DNA of 64,000 nt from Metapseudomonas boanensis (GTDB lineage Bacteria > Pseudomonadota > Gammaproteobacteria > Pseudomonadales > Pseudomonadaceae): NCBI RefSeq assembly GCF_018704125.1, contig NZ_JAGTIS010000012.1:1-64000 (forward strand). The letters run 5' to 3'. The notes under the pieces were generated by a model. That model searched no databases. It was given only the letters and a program-made list of their open reading frames with translations, and was not told the DNA's origin. Shown one piece after another: positions 34,804 through 44,116 of this stretch. Made by a program: the position numbers and the translations under genes. The stretch's first letter is position 1, and every line of letters starts with the position of its first letter.

Positions 34804-36330
34804 ATGCGCTCTCTTACCCTGCATCTGAAAGTCCTGATCACCCTCCTGGTGAGCCTGGGCATTCTGATAACGGCCTACCAGATATTCATCCAGGGCATTC
34901 CGATTACCGAGGATGCGACCGACGACCTGTGGAACATCGATGCCAAGGTCGAGTTCCAGGCCAACCCGCGCGACCCGATCAAGGTGCAAATGTTCGTGCC
35001 GCCCTTGAACCGGGACTACGTCAGCCTCAACGAGAGCTTCATCTCCAACAATTACGGGGTGAGCATTAATCGCGTGGACGGCAACCGCAAGGTGACCTGG
35101 TCCGCGCGTCGCGCCAGCGGCAACCAGACGCTCTACTACCGCCTGGTGCTGACCAAGCGCTACAGCGGCGAGAAGCCCAAGGACAAGGGGCCTATCTTCC
35201 GCGACAGCATCCCCGTGGAAGGCGCCGAGAAAATCGCGGCCGAAGCCCTGCTCGCCCCCATCCGTCAGCACTCGGCGGATGTCGAGACCTTCATCACCGA
35301 GACCATCAAGCGCGTCAACAACGTCAATGATGACAACGTCAAGCTCCTCCTGGCCGGCGATCCCTCGACTTCCAGGAAGGCCCAGGTCATCGAGCTGCTG
35401 CTGTCCATTGCCCACGTCCCCATGGAGCGCGTGCACACCATCCGCCTGATCAGCGAGCAAGCGCAGAGCCCAGAACTCTGGCTGCGCAGCTTCAACGGTG
35501 AAAACTGGCTGTACTTCAACCCCGAGACGGGTGAGCAGGGCTTGCCCACAGACCGCTTGATCTGGTGGACCGGTGACGACAACCTGGTCAACGTGGACGG
35601 TGGCAAGAAGGCCCAGGTGACCTTCAGCATGAACAACAGCGAGATGAACGCCATCCGCCTGGCCAAGCTGACCGACGAGAACACTGACGCCGACTTCCTC
35701 GAGTACTCGCTCTACGGCCTGCCGCTGCAGACCCAGCAGACCTACCAGATCATGATCATGATCCCGATCGGCGTGCTGGTGATCCTGATCCTGCGCAACC
35801 TGATTGGCATCCAGACCCTCGGCACCTTCACGCCGGTCCTTATCGCCCTTGCCTTCCGCGAGACCCAGCTCGGCTTCGGCATCGTGCTGTTCACCATCAT
35901 CACCGCGCTCGGCCTGTCGCTGCGATCCTACCTGGAGCACCTGAAGCTGCAGATGCTGCCACGCCTATCGGTGGTGTTGACCTTCGTGGTGGTGCTGATC
36001 GCGGTCATCAGCCTGTTCAGCCACAAACTCGGCCTGGAACGCGGCCTGTCCGTTGCCCTGTTCCCGATGGTGATCCTGACCATGACCATCGAGCGCCTGT
36101 CCATCACCTGGGAGGAACGCGGCGGCGGCCATGCCTTCAAGGTCGGCGTGGGCACCATCATCGCGGCATCCCTGGCGCACGTGCTGATGAGCATTCCGGA
36201 GCTGATCTACTTCATCTTCACCTTCCCGGCCGTGCTGATGATCCTGGTGGGCTTCATGCTGGCGATGGGTCGCTACCGCGGCTACCGCCTGACCGAACTC
36301 TTCCGCTTCAAAGCCTTCCTGAAGGACTGA
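34804..36330 (+). CDS. Inactive transglutaminase-like protein with 7-TM C-terminal domain (RloB type)
   Basis: A 508-residue inner-membrane protein. An N-terminal helix (VLITLLVSLGILITAYQIFI) is followed by a large periplasmic region (residues about 35-310), which contains an inactive transglutaminase-like fold (RKAQVIELLLSIAHVPMERVHTIRL). Seven C-terminal helices follow (IMIMIPIGVLVILILRNLIG, GFGIVLFTIITALGLSL, VVLTFVVVLIAVISLF, ALFPMVILTMTIERLSI, VGTIIAASLAHVLMS, ELIYFIFTFPAVLMILVGFML). Family name in databases: UUP1/7TM transglutaminase. Middle gene of the operon, 5 bases after the peptidase and 3 bases before the ligase. Function unproven. Confidence 0.84.
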   Translation: MRSLTLHLKVLITLLVSLGILITAYQIFIQGIPITEDATDDLWNIDAKVEFQANPRDPIKVQMFVPPLNRDYVSLNESFISNNYGVSINRVDGNRKVTWSARRASGNQTLYYRLVLTKRYSGEKPKDKGPIFRDSIPVEGAEKIAAEALLAPIRQHSADVETFITETIKRVNNVNDDNVKLLLAGDPSTSRKAQVIELLLSIAHVPMERVHTIRLISEQAQSPELWLRSFNGENWLYFNPETGEQGLPTDRLIWWTGDDNLVNVDGGKKAQVTFSMNNSEMNAIRLAKLTDENTDADFLEYSLYGLPLQTQQTYQIMIMIPIGVLVILILRNLIGIQTLGTFTPVLIALAFRETQLGFGIVLFTIITALGLSLRSYLEHLKLQMLPRLSVVLTFVVVLIAVISLFSHKLGLERGLSVALFPMVILTMTIERLSITWEERGGGHAFKVGVGTIIAASLAHVLMSIPELIYFIFTFPAVLMILVGFMLAMGRYRGYRLTELFRFKAFLKD

Positions 36331-36333
36331 GCC

Positions 36334-37320
36334 ATGTTCGGCCTGATCAAAACATGGAAAGCCCTGAGTGCCCGCGGCATCATGGGCATCAACCGACGCA
36401 ACGCGGACTACGTGCTGAAGTACAATAAACGGCACCTGTACCCGATCGTCGACGACAAGATCATCACCAAGCAGCGAGCCATCGAGGCGGGGATCCACGT
36501 ACCCGAAATGTACGGGATCATTTCCACCGAGAAGGAAATCGACAAGCTCGACGAGATCATCGGCGAGCGTAACGACTTCGTGATCAAGCCGGCGCAAGGC
36601 GCCGGCGGGGACGGCATTCTCGTGATTGCCGACCGATTCGAAGGCCGCTACAAGACCGTATCCGGGAAGATCATCAGCCACGAGGAGATCGAGCACCAGA
36701 TCTCCAGCATCCTGACCGGGCTCTACTCGCTCGGCGGGCACCGCGACCGTGCACTGATCGAGTACCGCGTAACCCCTGACCAGATCTTCAAGAGCATCAG
36801 CTACGAGGGAGTACCGGACATCCGCATCATTGTGCTGATGGGCTACCCGGTCATGGCCATGCTGCGCCTGCCGACCCGCCAGTCCAACGGCAAGGCCAAC
36901 CTGCACCAGGGCGCCATCGGCGTCGGCGTCGACCTGGCAACCGGCGTCACTCTGCGTGGCACCTGGCTGAACAACAAGATCGCCAAGCACCCGGACACCA
37001 CAAACGCGGTGGATGGCGTGCAATTGCCGAACTGGGATGGCTTCATGAAGCTCGCGGCCGGCTGCTACGAGCTGTGCGGTCTTGGATACATTGGTGTCGA
37101 TATGGTGCTGGACCAGGAAAAGGGCCCACTGATCCTTGAGCTCAACGCCCGTCCCGGCCTGAATATCCAGATAGCCAACGACTGCGGCCTGACCCATCGC
37201 GCCCACGCCATCGAGGCTCGCATCGAAGAGCTGAAGGCCAAGGGTATCCAGGAAACCCCGGAAGAGCGTGTCCGGGTTTCCCAGGGACTGTTCGGCCACG
37301 TTCACCCGGCTGAGATCTGA
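36334..37320 (+). CDS. Alpha-L-glutamate ligase-like ATP-grasp protein (RloC type)
   Basis: A 328-residue cytoplasmic ATP-grasp enzyme related to RimK. Visible: NADYVLKYNKRHLYPIVDDK (substrate domain), FVIKPAQGAGGDGILVI (ATP-grasp Lys and glycine-rich loop), YRVTPDQIFKSIS, and GYIGVDMVLDQEKGPLILEL followed by NARPGLNIQIAN (Mg2+-binding Glu/Asn). RimK-type ligases add glutamate or other amino acids to peptide or protein carboxyl ends; the acceptor here is unknown. Start: ATG 36334, 3 bases after the upstream stop. A strong terminator closes the operon. Confidence 0.85.
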   Translation: MFGLIKTWKALSARGIMGINRRNADYVLKYNKRHLYPIVDDKIITKQRAIEAGIHVPEMYGIISTEKEIDKLDEIIGERNDFVIKPAQGAGGDGILVIADRFEGRYKTVSGKIISHEEIEHQISSILTGLYSLGGHRDRALIEYRVTPDQIFKSISYEGVPDIRIIVLMGYPVMAMLRLPTRQSNGKANLHQGAIGVGVDLATGVTLRGTWLNNKIAKHPDTTNAVDGVQLPNWDGFMKLAAGCYELCGLGYIGVDMVLDQEKGPLILELNARPGLNIQIANDCGLTHRAHAIEARIEELKAKGIQETPEERVRVSQGLFGHVHPAEI

Positions 37321-37339
37321 TCGCCTGCTCCTTGAAAAT

Positions 37340-37362
37340 GCCCGGCCAAGTGCCGGGCTTTT
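37340..37362 (+). terminator. Intrinsic terminator of the RimK-like-associated operon
   Basis: GCCCGGC (37340-37346) with GCCGGGC (37352-37358), loop CAAGT, then TTTTCTTT. Confidence 0.9.
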
Positions 37363-37491
37363 CTTTGCCGGGCAGACTACTGGCGTGCGGAACCCCTGCA
37401 GGGCCCACATTTCCTTAAGCTATCCGCCTCCCGGTTTCGTAGGGGGATCACCCTTCACCGAGCCACCATCGGCACCACGCCTGGCTACACA

Positions 37492-37517
37492 GGTGGATGT
37501 GAAAAGCAACATCCACC
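37492..37517. repeat. Dispersed palindrome of the GGTGGATGT type
   Basis: GGTGGATGT-GAAAAGCA-ACATCCACC then CTAC: a perfect 9-bp stem typical of small repeats scattered in Pseudomonas intergenic DNA. The rest of the gap 37363-37573 holds nothing I can name. Confidence 0.5.
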
Positions 37518-37573
37518 CTACACCCCATAAACCACACTCCTCCCCGGCAGCCCACGCACTCCCCAAACCAATA

Positions 37574-37595
37574 AAAAAGGGCCTTTCGGCCCCTT
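37574..37595 (-). terminator. Intrinsic terminator of speE
   Basis: Minus-strand GGGCC-GAAA-GGCCC followed by TTTTTTATT, 19 bases after the speE stop. Confidence 0.88.
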
Positions 37596-37613
37596 CTTAA
37601 TGCATCACATCCC

Positions 37614-38474
37614 TCAATCGTTACTCGGCTTGCCCACGGCCTGCAGCACATACTGCGGGAGGGCGAAGGCACCTAGGTGGATTTCCGGGTTGTAGTAACG
37701 GGTCACGATACCGCTACCAGCAAAACGCTGACGCAAGGTCTCCAGCGGTAGCTTGCGTAGTTCCGGGTCGGTAGCGCCCCAGGCAAAAGTCATGGCACCG
37801 CCGATGTATGTCGGCACAGCCGCCTGATAGAAGTGCCAATCCGCGAATAGGTCGTTCATCCGACCGGCGGTAGTCTGCACTTCGGCAAGCTGCATGAACG
37901 GCGTGCCGTTTTGCGTGACCAGGATGCCGCCATCATTCAGGCAACGGCGGCAGGCCTGGTAGAAGTTCTCGGAGAACAGCACTTCGCCCGGACCGATCGG
38001 ATCGGTGGAGTCGGAAATGATGACGTCGAACTTCTCCTCGGTCGTGGCGACGAAGCGCATGCCGTCATCGATCACCAGGTTCAGGCGCGGATCGTCATAT
38101 GCACCCTTGGAGTGGTTGGGCAGGAACTCCTTGCACATATCGACCACAGTGCCGTCGATCTCGACCATGGTGATGCTCTCGACATCACGGTGCTTGCTCA
38201 CTTCGCGCAGCATGCCCCCGTCACCGCCACCGATGATCAGCACGCGGCGCGCTGCGCCATGGGCCAGGATCGGCACATGGGTGAGCATCTCGTGGTAAAT
38301 GAACTCGTCGGCTTCGGTGGTCTGGATCACGCCATCCAGCGCCATGACGCGGCCCATGCGCGCGTTCTCGAAGATCACCAGATGTTGATGCTCGGTGCGC
38401 ACCTCATGCAGCAGGCGATCCATGCGAAAACGCTGGCCGTAACCGTCATAGAGGGTTTCCTGATAATCGCTCAT
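37614..38474 (-). CDS. speE: Spermidine synthase
   Basis: A 286-residue polyamine aminopropyltransferase. Motifs: [20 protein letters not shown] (substrate tunnel), [18 protein letters not shown] (decarboxylated-SAM binding), and [17 protein letters not shown] with the catalytic Asp. It transfers the aminopropyl group of decarboxylated SAM to putrescine, releasing methylthioadenosine, which the mtn genes at 40842-42874 help to recycle. Start: ATG 38474 ([12 protein letters not shown]), preceded by AGGAGAGATG. Terminator downstream. Confidence 0.94.
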   Translation of the reverse strand: MSDYQETLYDGYGQRFRMDRLLHEVRTEHQHLVIFENARMGRVMALDGVIQTTEADEFIYHEMLTHVPILAHGAARRVLIIGGGDGGMLREVSKHRDVESITMVEIDGTVVDMCKEFLPNHSKGAYDDPRLNLVIDDGMRFVATTEEKFDVIISDSTDPIGPGEVLFSENFYQACRRCLNDGGILVTQNGTPFMQLAEVQTTAGRMNDLFADWHFYQAAVPTYIGGAMTFAWGATDPELRKLPLETLRQRFAGSGIVTRYYNPEIHLGAFALPQYVLQAVGKPSND

Positions 38475-38700
38475 GGGTCATCTCTCCTGGTAGCTGCATT
38501 GACGGACGGCGCCTTGGTGAGGCGCCCGCCCCCATGAAAGGCGCGCATTCTACGATGGCTTCGATGTCAGGTCGAACCGCACGCCGGGTAGAAATTGAAA
38601 GTCAGTTTTGCAGAGACAGTTCAGACACCTACAGCTATCGTCGCACCACAACCAAGCGGAGACGCCTCTTTCGCAACCGCTGACCGACTGGATCGAGCCG

Positions 38701-39561
38701 ATGCGCCTTGACTATTTCGAGCCCTGGAACTGGCAGCAGTTCCAACGTCATTTTGCCCTGCGCCGACTACCGGGCGTCGAGCACCTGACGGCAGACAGCT
38801 ACAGCCGTAGCTTTCGCCTGGATGGATGCACCGGCTGGTTTCGGCTGACGGCCGCATCCAGCTCCCTTACCCTGGATGTCAGCCCTTCTGCCAAAGACCT
38901 GGAATCACAACTCGCAGCGCGAGTGCGACGCATGTTCGACCTGGACAGCGACCCAGCCGCCATCGCCCACCATCTGGCGCAGGACCCACTCCTGCACACT
39001 CTGCTGCGACGTTATCCCGGACTGCGACTGCCGGTCGCATTCGACCCCTTCGAGCAAGCGGTGCGCACCATCATCGGCCAACAAGTGACCGTGAAGGCCG
39101 CCGTGACCATTGCCGGACGTCTGGTGGAGCGCCTTGGCGAGTTGCTGAGCGACGCTCCTGTGGACGGTCCACTCAGGCTTTTCCCAACCCCACAGGCCAT
39201 TGCTGACGATCCTCTGCCCGGTATCGGCATGCCTGGCAAACGTGTCGACACCTTGCGCCGGCTGGCCAGCGCAGTAGCTGACGGCACGCTTGAACTGACT
39301 ACCGCTGACGGTATCGAAACACTGATCGACAGGCTCTGCGCATTACCCGGCATCGGCCGCTGGACCGCCGAGTATATTGCCTTGCGCGCCTTTGGGGAGC
39401 CCGACGCCTTCCCAACCGCTGACTTGGGCCTCCTGAAGTCTCCCTTGTGGGGCGCCGAGGGAATCAGTGCACGTGAGCTGCAGAAGCGCGCGGAACTCTG
39501 GCGTCCCTGGCGCGCCTATGCTGCCGTCTATCTCTGGCAAAGTTACGCCGACGAGGACTGA
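38701..39561 (+). CDS. alkA: DNA-3-methyladenine glycosylase II (AlkA type)
   Basis: A 286-residue helix-hairpin-helix glycosylase. AlkA N-terminal domain (YFEPWNWQQFQRHFALRRLPG), the helical FDPFEQAVRTIIGQQVTVKAA, and the HhH plus catalytic segment ALPGIGRWTAEYIALRAFG...FPTADLGL, in which the Asp of TADLG is the expected catalytic residue. It removes alkylated purines in base-excision repair. Start: ATG 38701 (MRLDYFEPW) because the AlkA domain begins there; an upstream frame from 38608 lies in the speE promoter region. ogt follows after 3 bases, making an alkylation-repair pair. Confidence 0.9.
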   Translation: MRLDYFEPWNWQQFQRHFALRRLPGVEHLTADSYSRSFRLDGCTGWFRLTAASSSLTLDVSPSAKDLESQLAARVRRMFDLDSDPAAIAHHLAQDPLLHTLLRRYPGLRLPVAFDPFEQAVRTIIGQQVTVKAAVTIAGRLVERLGELLSDAPVDGPLRLFPTPQAIADDPLPGIGMPGKRVDTLRRLASAVADGTLELTTADGIETLIDRLCALPGIGRWTAEYIALRAFGEPDAFPTADLGLLKSPLWGAEGISARELQKRAELWRPWRAYAAVYLWQSYADED

Positions 39562-39564
39562 ACC

Positions 39565-40065
39565 ATGCTCTACCGCTATTACGACAGCCCCCTGGGCCCG
39601 CTGCTGCTGGCCGGGGACGACGTCGGCCTTCGCCTGCTGCACATGGACGCCGCTCAACCCTGGCAACTGGATGCCGGCTGGCACGCAGGGACGAATGAAT
39701 TCGACGAAGTCTGTCGCCAACTGGACCACTACTTCAGTGGCCGGCTGCGCCGCTTCGATCTTCGCCTGGCACCTCGCGGCACCAGCTTCCAGCAACGGGT
39801 CTGGCAAGCCTTGCAGTCGATCCCTTATGGCACCACCACCAGCTACGGCGAACTGGCCCAACGCATTGGCAATCCCAAGTCCGTGCGGGCCGTCGGCACC
39901 GCCAACGGCGCCAACCCTATAGCCATCATCATTCCCTGCCATCGGGTGATCGGCCGTGACGGCAGCCTGACCGGCTACGCCGGTGGCCTGGCGCGCAAGG
40001 CACTGCTGCTGAAACTCGAAGGGGTGAACCTGCTGCCCGAGCAAGACCAACTGATGCTGGTCTGA
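39565..40065 (+). CDS. ogt: Methylated-DNA-protein-cysteine methyltransferase
   Basis: A 166-residue suicidal DNA repair protein. The acceptor cysteine lies in AIIIPCHRVIGRDG (PCHRV), preceded by FQQRVWQALQSIPYGTTTSYGELAQRIG and VGTANGANP, and followed by GYAGGLARKALLLKLEG. It takes O6-methylguanine alkyl groups onto its own Cys. It could equally be named ada C-terminal or ogt; no Ada regulatory domain is present. Three bases after alkA and probably co-transcribed. Start ATG 39565. Confidence 0.92.
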   Translation: MLYRYYDSPLGPLLLAGDDVGLRLLHMDAAQPWQLDAGWHAGTNEFDEVCRQLDHYFSGRLRRFDLRLAPRGTSFQQRVWQALQSIPYGTTTSYGELAQRIGNPKSVRAVGTANGANPIAIIIPCHRVIGRDGSLTGYAGGLARKALLLKLEGVNLLPEQDQLMLV

Positions 40066-40071
40066 TGGCAT

Positions 40072-40629
40072 TCACGGCTGGCGAATACGTGCCAGCACCT
40101 TGGCCGGTTCCGACAGCGGCAAGGCGATGATCACCCCTTCCCCGTTTCGGGGTGAAACGCCCGTGAGGGCCTGGATGTTCACCTGATGGCTGACCATGAT
40201 CACTGGCCGGTCGGCCGGTAACTGCTGGATCGCCTTGCGCATCTCGGCGGTCTGGGCGGCCTGACTGGAGGGGTCGCTGAAGAAGGAATCCAGCGCCGGA
40301 AGGGTCTCAACCGCGCCGAATCCCATCTCCAGAGCGGTGTCCTGGGCGCGACACCAACTGCTGGCATAGAGACGGGGCTGCTCGACCTTGCGCTTGCGCA
40401 GTAACTGCCCCCACCTCCGCGCCTCACGGCGCCCACGGTCATTGAGATTGCGTTGGGTGCTGCAGTCCCCTAGTCGAAAACCCTCCGGGTCACCCGTTCC
40501 GGGGGCCGTGGTATGACGCATCAACAGCAGTGCCTGGCCTTCCCGCAAGGCCGCCCACGCTGCTTTCTGGTCAGCCTGGACAGGCAAAACCAGCACCCCC
40601 AACAGCAGGAGCGCAATTACGCGGAGCAT
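40072..40629 (-). CDS. Exported histidine phosphatase family protein
   Basis: A 185-residue protein with a signal peptide (MLRVIALLLLGVLVLPVQA) and the histidine-acid-phosphatase/phosphoglycerate-mutase pattern: LLLMRHTTAPGTGDP (phosphorylated His in RHT, a variant of RHG), LNDRGRREARRWGQLL, YASSWCRAQDTALEM, and the second His in IMVSHQVNIQALTG. Probably a periplasmic phosphatase or an Ais-like protein; substrate unknown. It is convergent with ogt, whose stop is 6 bases away. Start ATG 40629. Confidence 0.82.
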   Translation of the reverse strand: MLRVIALLLLGVLVLPVQADQKAAWAALREGQALLLMRHTTAPGTGDPEGFRLGDCSTQRNLNDRGRREARRWGQLLRKRKVEQPRLYASSWCRAQDTALEMGFGAVETLPALDSFFSDPSSQAAQTAEMRKAIQQLPADRPVIMVSHQVNIQALTGVSPRNGEGVIIALPLSEPAKVLARIRQP

Positions 40630-40841
40630 GCTGTGACCACATGCTCGAAATGCTGCCTGTAAAACGCCCGACTACGCCGAACTGCAACGACACAAGGGCG
40701 AAACCCCATGGCGTAACGCTCCCAAGGAAGACGCTGTACCAACAGGATAGATCGCACCAGGCGAGCCTTCCTGGCGACCCATCAGATAAGGTCGCCCACG
40801 AAAGACGCGTGTGCCCGGTGCCTTTCGCGTAGGCCGCGAAT

Positions 40842-41525
40842 TTACAAGCGCGACAGATCGATGACCGCGAAGCTCGCCACCGTTTCATGACCGGGCAACT
40901 CGCCGCCATCGCGCGCCAGCCCGATAGTCTGCATGCCCGCCGCCTGGGCCGCATCCAGCTCCTCCACGACATCGGAGAGGAACAGGATCGCGTCAGCCGG
41001 CACTGAAATCACCTTAGCGATGCGCTCGTAGGAAGCCGCCTCGCGCTTTGGTCCCGATGTGGTATCGAAATAACCGGAAAACAGCGGCGTCATATCACCC
41101 GTTTCCGAGCAACCGAAGATCAGCTTCTGCGCTTGGATCGAGCCCGAGGAATAGACATACAGCTCATAGCCTTCCTGCTTCCAGCGACGCAGCGCCTCGA
41201 CAGCATCGGGGTAGACATGCCCCTTTAGCTGGCCAGTCTTGTAGCCCTGCTCCCAGACCATTCCCTGCAGCGCCTTCAACGGCGTCGCCTTGCGATCCTC
41301 GGCGATCCAGCCGAGAAGAATCTCCACGACTCGCTGGATGCTTGCATCGGCCTCCCCGCTTTCGACCCGGACCGCCTCGATCTGCACCGCGACTTCCGGA
41401 ACAGCAGCATGCTCCACGACGAACGCGGGCAAATGACGAGCGGCGAAGGGAAAGAGTACGTCGAAGACAAAGCTCACCGCGCTGGTGGTGCCTTCGATAT
41501 CAGTGAGGACGGCCTTGATTGGCAT
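40842..41525 (-). CDS. mtnC: Enolase-phosphatase E1 (acireductone synthase)
   Basis: A 227-residue HAD-family enzyme. Nucleophile motif [16 protein letters not shown] (Asp and Glu of D-x-E-G-T-T, diagnostic for E1), [16 protein letters not shown] (motif II Ser), [15 protein letters not shown] (motif III Lys) and [19 protein letters not shown] (motif IV). It enolises and dephosphorylates diketo-methylthiopentyl phosphate in methionine salvage. Start: ATG 41525 ([12 protein letters not shown]); the long upstream frame overlaps mtnD and is not family-like. Last gene of MFS-mtnB-mtnD-mtnC. Confidence 0.93.
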   Translation of the reverse strand: MPIKAVLTDIEGTTSAVSFVFDVLFPFAARHLPAFVVEHAAVPEVAVQIEAVRVESGEADASIQRVVEILLGWIAEDRKATPLKALQGMVWEQGYKTGQLKGHVYPDAVEALRRWKQEGYELYVYSSGSIQAQKLIFGCSETGDMTPLFSGYFDTTSGPKREAASYERIAKVISVPADAILFLSDVVEELDAAQAAGMQTIGLARDGGELPGHETVASFAVIDLSRL

Positions 41526-41626
41526 GGGGAACTCCAGGTAAATCGATAATTGCCAAGCGCCGCAAACAGGCGGGTCTGGGCGGGAAACCGCTGCAGCCCA
41601 ACCTACCGTGGCTCGTGGCTCGTGGC

Positions 41627-42172
41627 TCAGTCTTCTAGCTGCGGAAAGCGGCCGGCGATGTCGTCGCCGGTGAACTGCGCTACCCAGCCCTCGGGATTGT
41701 TGAACAGCCGAATGGCCACGAAGTGCGGGTGCTCGCCCATGTCGAACCAATGGCGCGTACCGGCGGGCACGGAAATCAGGTCGTTCTTCTCGCACAGCAC
41801 GGCGTAAACATAATCATCGATGTGCAGGGTGAACAGGCCGCGGCCCGCTACGAAGAAGCGCACTTCGTCTTCGCCATGGCGGTGCTCGTCGAGGAACTTG
41901 GCCCGCAACTCGGCTTTCTGCGGATGGTCGCTGGTGAGGCTGACCACGTCGACGGTGACGTAACCCTGCTCCTGCATCAGCCGGTCGATCTGCGGGCGGT
42001 AGGCAGTGATCACCTCGTCCTGGCTAGCACCCGGCGCAATGGGCGCGGAGGCCTCCCAACGCTCGAAGCGCACCCCCACCGTGGCAAGGGTGGAGGCGAT
42101 GTCCTCCAGGTGGGTCAAGACCTTGTTTGGCTGGTCCGGACTGGATTCGTGGTAAACGGTCAGGCTGCTCAT
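41627..42172 (-). CDS. mtnD: Acireductone dioxygenase
   Basis: A 181-residue cupin. Metal ligands are visible in [15 protein letters not shown] (His-x-His-x4-Glu) and [11 protein letters not shown] (fourth His). It oxidises acireductone either to the ketoacid precursor of methionine (Fe form) or to methylthiopropionate and CO (Ni form). Start: ATG 42172 ([12 protein letters not shown]) with AAGGAG upstream. Three tandem copies of GTGGCTC (41608-41628) abut its stop codon. It lies between mtnB and mtnC. Confidence 0.94.
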   Translation of the reverse strand: MSSLTVYHESSPDQPNKVLTHLEDIASTLATVGVRFERWEASAPIAPGASQDEVITAYRPQIDRLMQEQGYVTVDVVSLTSDHPQKAELRAKFLDEHRHGEDEVRFFVAGRGLFTLHIDDYVYAVLCEKNDLISVPAGTRHWFDMGEHPHFVAIRLFNNPEGWVAQFTGDDIAGRFPQLED

Positions 42173-42259
42173 CTTTGGAACTCCTTGCAGGCGGCCTCCC
42201 AGCTCTCGGGCGGGTCGGCACGCCATCAATCGGTCAGGCATCCTTGTGCAAAGGAAGCA

Positions 42260-42874
42260 TCAGCGGTTGGCGATCGAGAGGGTCTTCAGCTCGCACTCGA
42301 ACAGGAACTCGAAGGCTTCTACCTGGCGCAGGGCGTCGCTCATGCACGGCCCCCAAGTATAGAGGCCGTGCCCGCGGATCAGATATCCCACGCAATCGGG
42401 GTGCTGATCGAGCCAGGGCTGTACCTTGCTGGCCAGGCGCGCAATGTCCTGGTCGTTATCGAAAATCGGCACCAGCACTTGAGACTCGTGGGTCGAAATG
42501 CCACTGAAAGCCTTCTGCAACTCGTAGTCGGCAAACACCAGCGAATCGGCCAGGGTCAGGCGCGACAGCACGGTGGCGTTTACCGAGTGGGTATGCAGCA
42601 CCGCGCCGATCTCCGGTTTCCAGCGGTACAGCTGCGTATGCAGCAGGGTTTCCGCCGACGGCTTCTTGCCCGGTTCCAGGCTCTTGCCATCGAAGTCCGT
42701 GGCCAGCACGTCATCGAGACCAAGCTGCCCCTTGTGCTTGCCGGATACGGTTAGCAGCGCCTGGCTTTCTGACAGACGCACCGAGTAGTTGCTGCTGGTG
42801 GCCGGCGACCACCCACGTCCATAAAGGAAGCGGCCGGCATCGATGATTTCCTGGGCGAGTTGTTGGCGATTCAT
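42260..42874 (-). CDS. mtnB: Methylthioribulose-1-phosphate dehydratase
   Basis: A 204-residue class II aldolase-fold enzyme. Zinc ligands in GAVLHTHSVNATVLSRL and LIRGHGLYTWGPCM; N-terminal GWSPATSSNYSVRL and the phosphate-binding VSGKHKGQL. It dehydrates methylthioribulose-1-phosphate in methionine salvage. Start: ATG 42874 (MNRQQLAQEIID), overlapping the stop of the upstream transporter gene as ATGA, so the two are translationally coupled. Confidence 0.93.
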   Translation of the reverse strand: MNRQQLAQEIIDAGRFLYGRGWSPATSSNYSVRLSESQALLTVSGKHKGQLGLDDVLATDFDGKSLEPGKKPSAETLLHTQLYRWKPEIGAVLHTHSVNATVLSRLTLADSLVFADYELQKAFSGISTHESQVLVPIFDNDQDIARLASKVQPWLDQHPDCVGYLIRGHGLYTWGPCMSDALRQVEAFEFLFECELKTLSIANR

Positions 42875-44022
42875 GCCCGCTCCTCTTGCAAATGGGTGGC
42901 AATGATAACGGTTGCAGCCAGCGCCGCCAGACTGGCGATGGCGAAGGTGCAGAACGGCCCGAGCGAGCTCCAGCTGTACCCCGAGTACAGAGCCCCGAGC
43001 GCCCCGCCAGTGCCGGCCATCGCCGCATAGAGCGCTTGCCCCTGGCCTTGCTGGCCGGGCCCGAAGCGACGCTGCACGAAATGGATGGCCGCCGCATGAA
43101 AGCTGCCGAAGGTAGCGGCATGCAGCAACTGGGCGAACAGCAGCACCAACAGGTGATCGGCGAAAGCGCCCAACAGCAGCCACCGCAGCGCCGCGATGAG
43201 GAAGCTGGCCATCAGCACCCGGCGCACAGAGTAGCGGCTGAGTATCCGCGACATCACCAGAAACAGCAGGACCTCGGCCACCACCCCCAACGCCCAGAGT
43301 TGGCCAATCAGGCCACGGGAGTAACCGAGGGACTCCAGATAGATGGTCTGGAAGCTGTAGTAGGGGCCGTGGGAAAGCTGCATCAGCCCAACACTGAGGT
43401 AGAACGCTAGCATGACCGGATTGAGCAACTGGCGAAAGAATCCTTCATCACTGCTCATGTCGTCGCGGGCCAAAGGCAAAGCGTTTGGTACCCACAGGCT
43501 GGCCAGGACGATGCCGCCCATGATCAGCACCAGCGCCCAGGGATACAGGTCCAGGCTGTAAAGCTCGAACAACTGGCCCAGCGCGATCACGGCGAGGATG
43601 AAGCCTATCGAGCCCCAGAGACGAATCTGGCTATAGCGCGCTGCCTGGTCGCCCAGGTGCGCCAGGGTGATGACCTCGAACTGCGGCAGCACCGCGTGCC
43701 AGAAAAACGCATGCAAGGCCATGATCAATGCTAGCCAGGCATAGCTCTGGTCAACGAAGATCAGGGCAAAGGTCGCCAATGTGCAGACAGCCCCCAACCG
43801 GACGATCTGCAGGCGCCGGCCACTTCGATCCCCGAGCCACCCCCAAATGTTCGGCGCCACGCAGCGCATGAGCATGGGGATGGCCAGCAACTCGCCGATT
43901 CGCGCGCTGGAAAACCCCAGGTGTGCAAAGTACAAACCAAGAAAGGGCGCTGTGGCGCCCAACAGGGAGAAGTAGAACAGGTAAAAGCCGGACAGCCGCC
44001 AATAGGGTAACGCAGCGGTCAT
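42871..44022 (-). CDS. Major facilitator superfamily transporter (HcaT/PPP-like), coupled to mtnB
   Basis: A 383-residue protein with about 12 membrane helices (SGFYLFYFSLLGATAPFLGLY at the start; LLAIPMLMRCVAPNIWGWLGDRSGRR is the MFS loop 2-3 motif; LWGSIGFILAVIALGQ; ALGVVAEVLLFLVMSRIL). It resembles the phenylpropionate/nucleoside-permease-like group. Its stop overlaps the mtnB start (ATGA), linking it to methionine salvage, so methylthioadenosine, methylthioribose or a related thio compound is a reasonable but unproven cargo. Start ATG 44022 (MTAALPYWRLSG). Confidence 0.8.
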   Translation of the reverse strand: MTAALPYWRLSGFYLFYFSLLGATAPFLGLYFAHLGFSSARIGELLAIPMLMRCVAPNIWGWLGDRSGRRLQIVRLGAVCTLATFALIFVDQSYAWLALIMALHAFFWHAVLPQFEVITLAHLGDQAARYSQIRLWGSIGFILAVIALGQLFELYSLDLYPWALVLIMGGIVLASLWVPNALPLARDDMSSDEGFFRQLLNPVMLAFYLSVGLMQLSHGPYYSFQTIYLESLGYSRGLIGQLWALGVVAEVLLFLVMSRILSRYSVRRVLMASFLIAALRWLLLGAFADHLLVLLFAQLLHAATFGSFHAAAIHFVQRRFGPGQQGQGQALYAAMAGTGGALGALYSGYSWSSLGPFCTFAIASLAALAATVIIATHLQEERA

Positions 44023-44116
44023 GCGGTGCCCTGGGACGAGCGCAGCAGTAGCCTGGAGGCTGATTGTCGAGTATCGCTGGACTCAGCGGAGCGCCGCCCA
44101 CCCCAGCCCATGGTTC

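Noticed and set aside
35965-37410. 481-codon open frame opposite the 7TM and ligase genes
   Set aside because: Shadow across two well-supported genes and a terminator.
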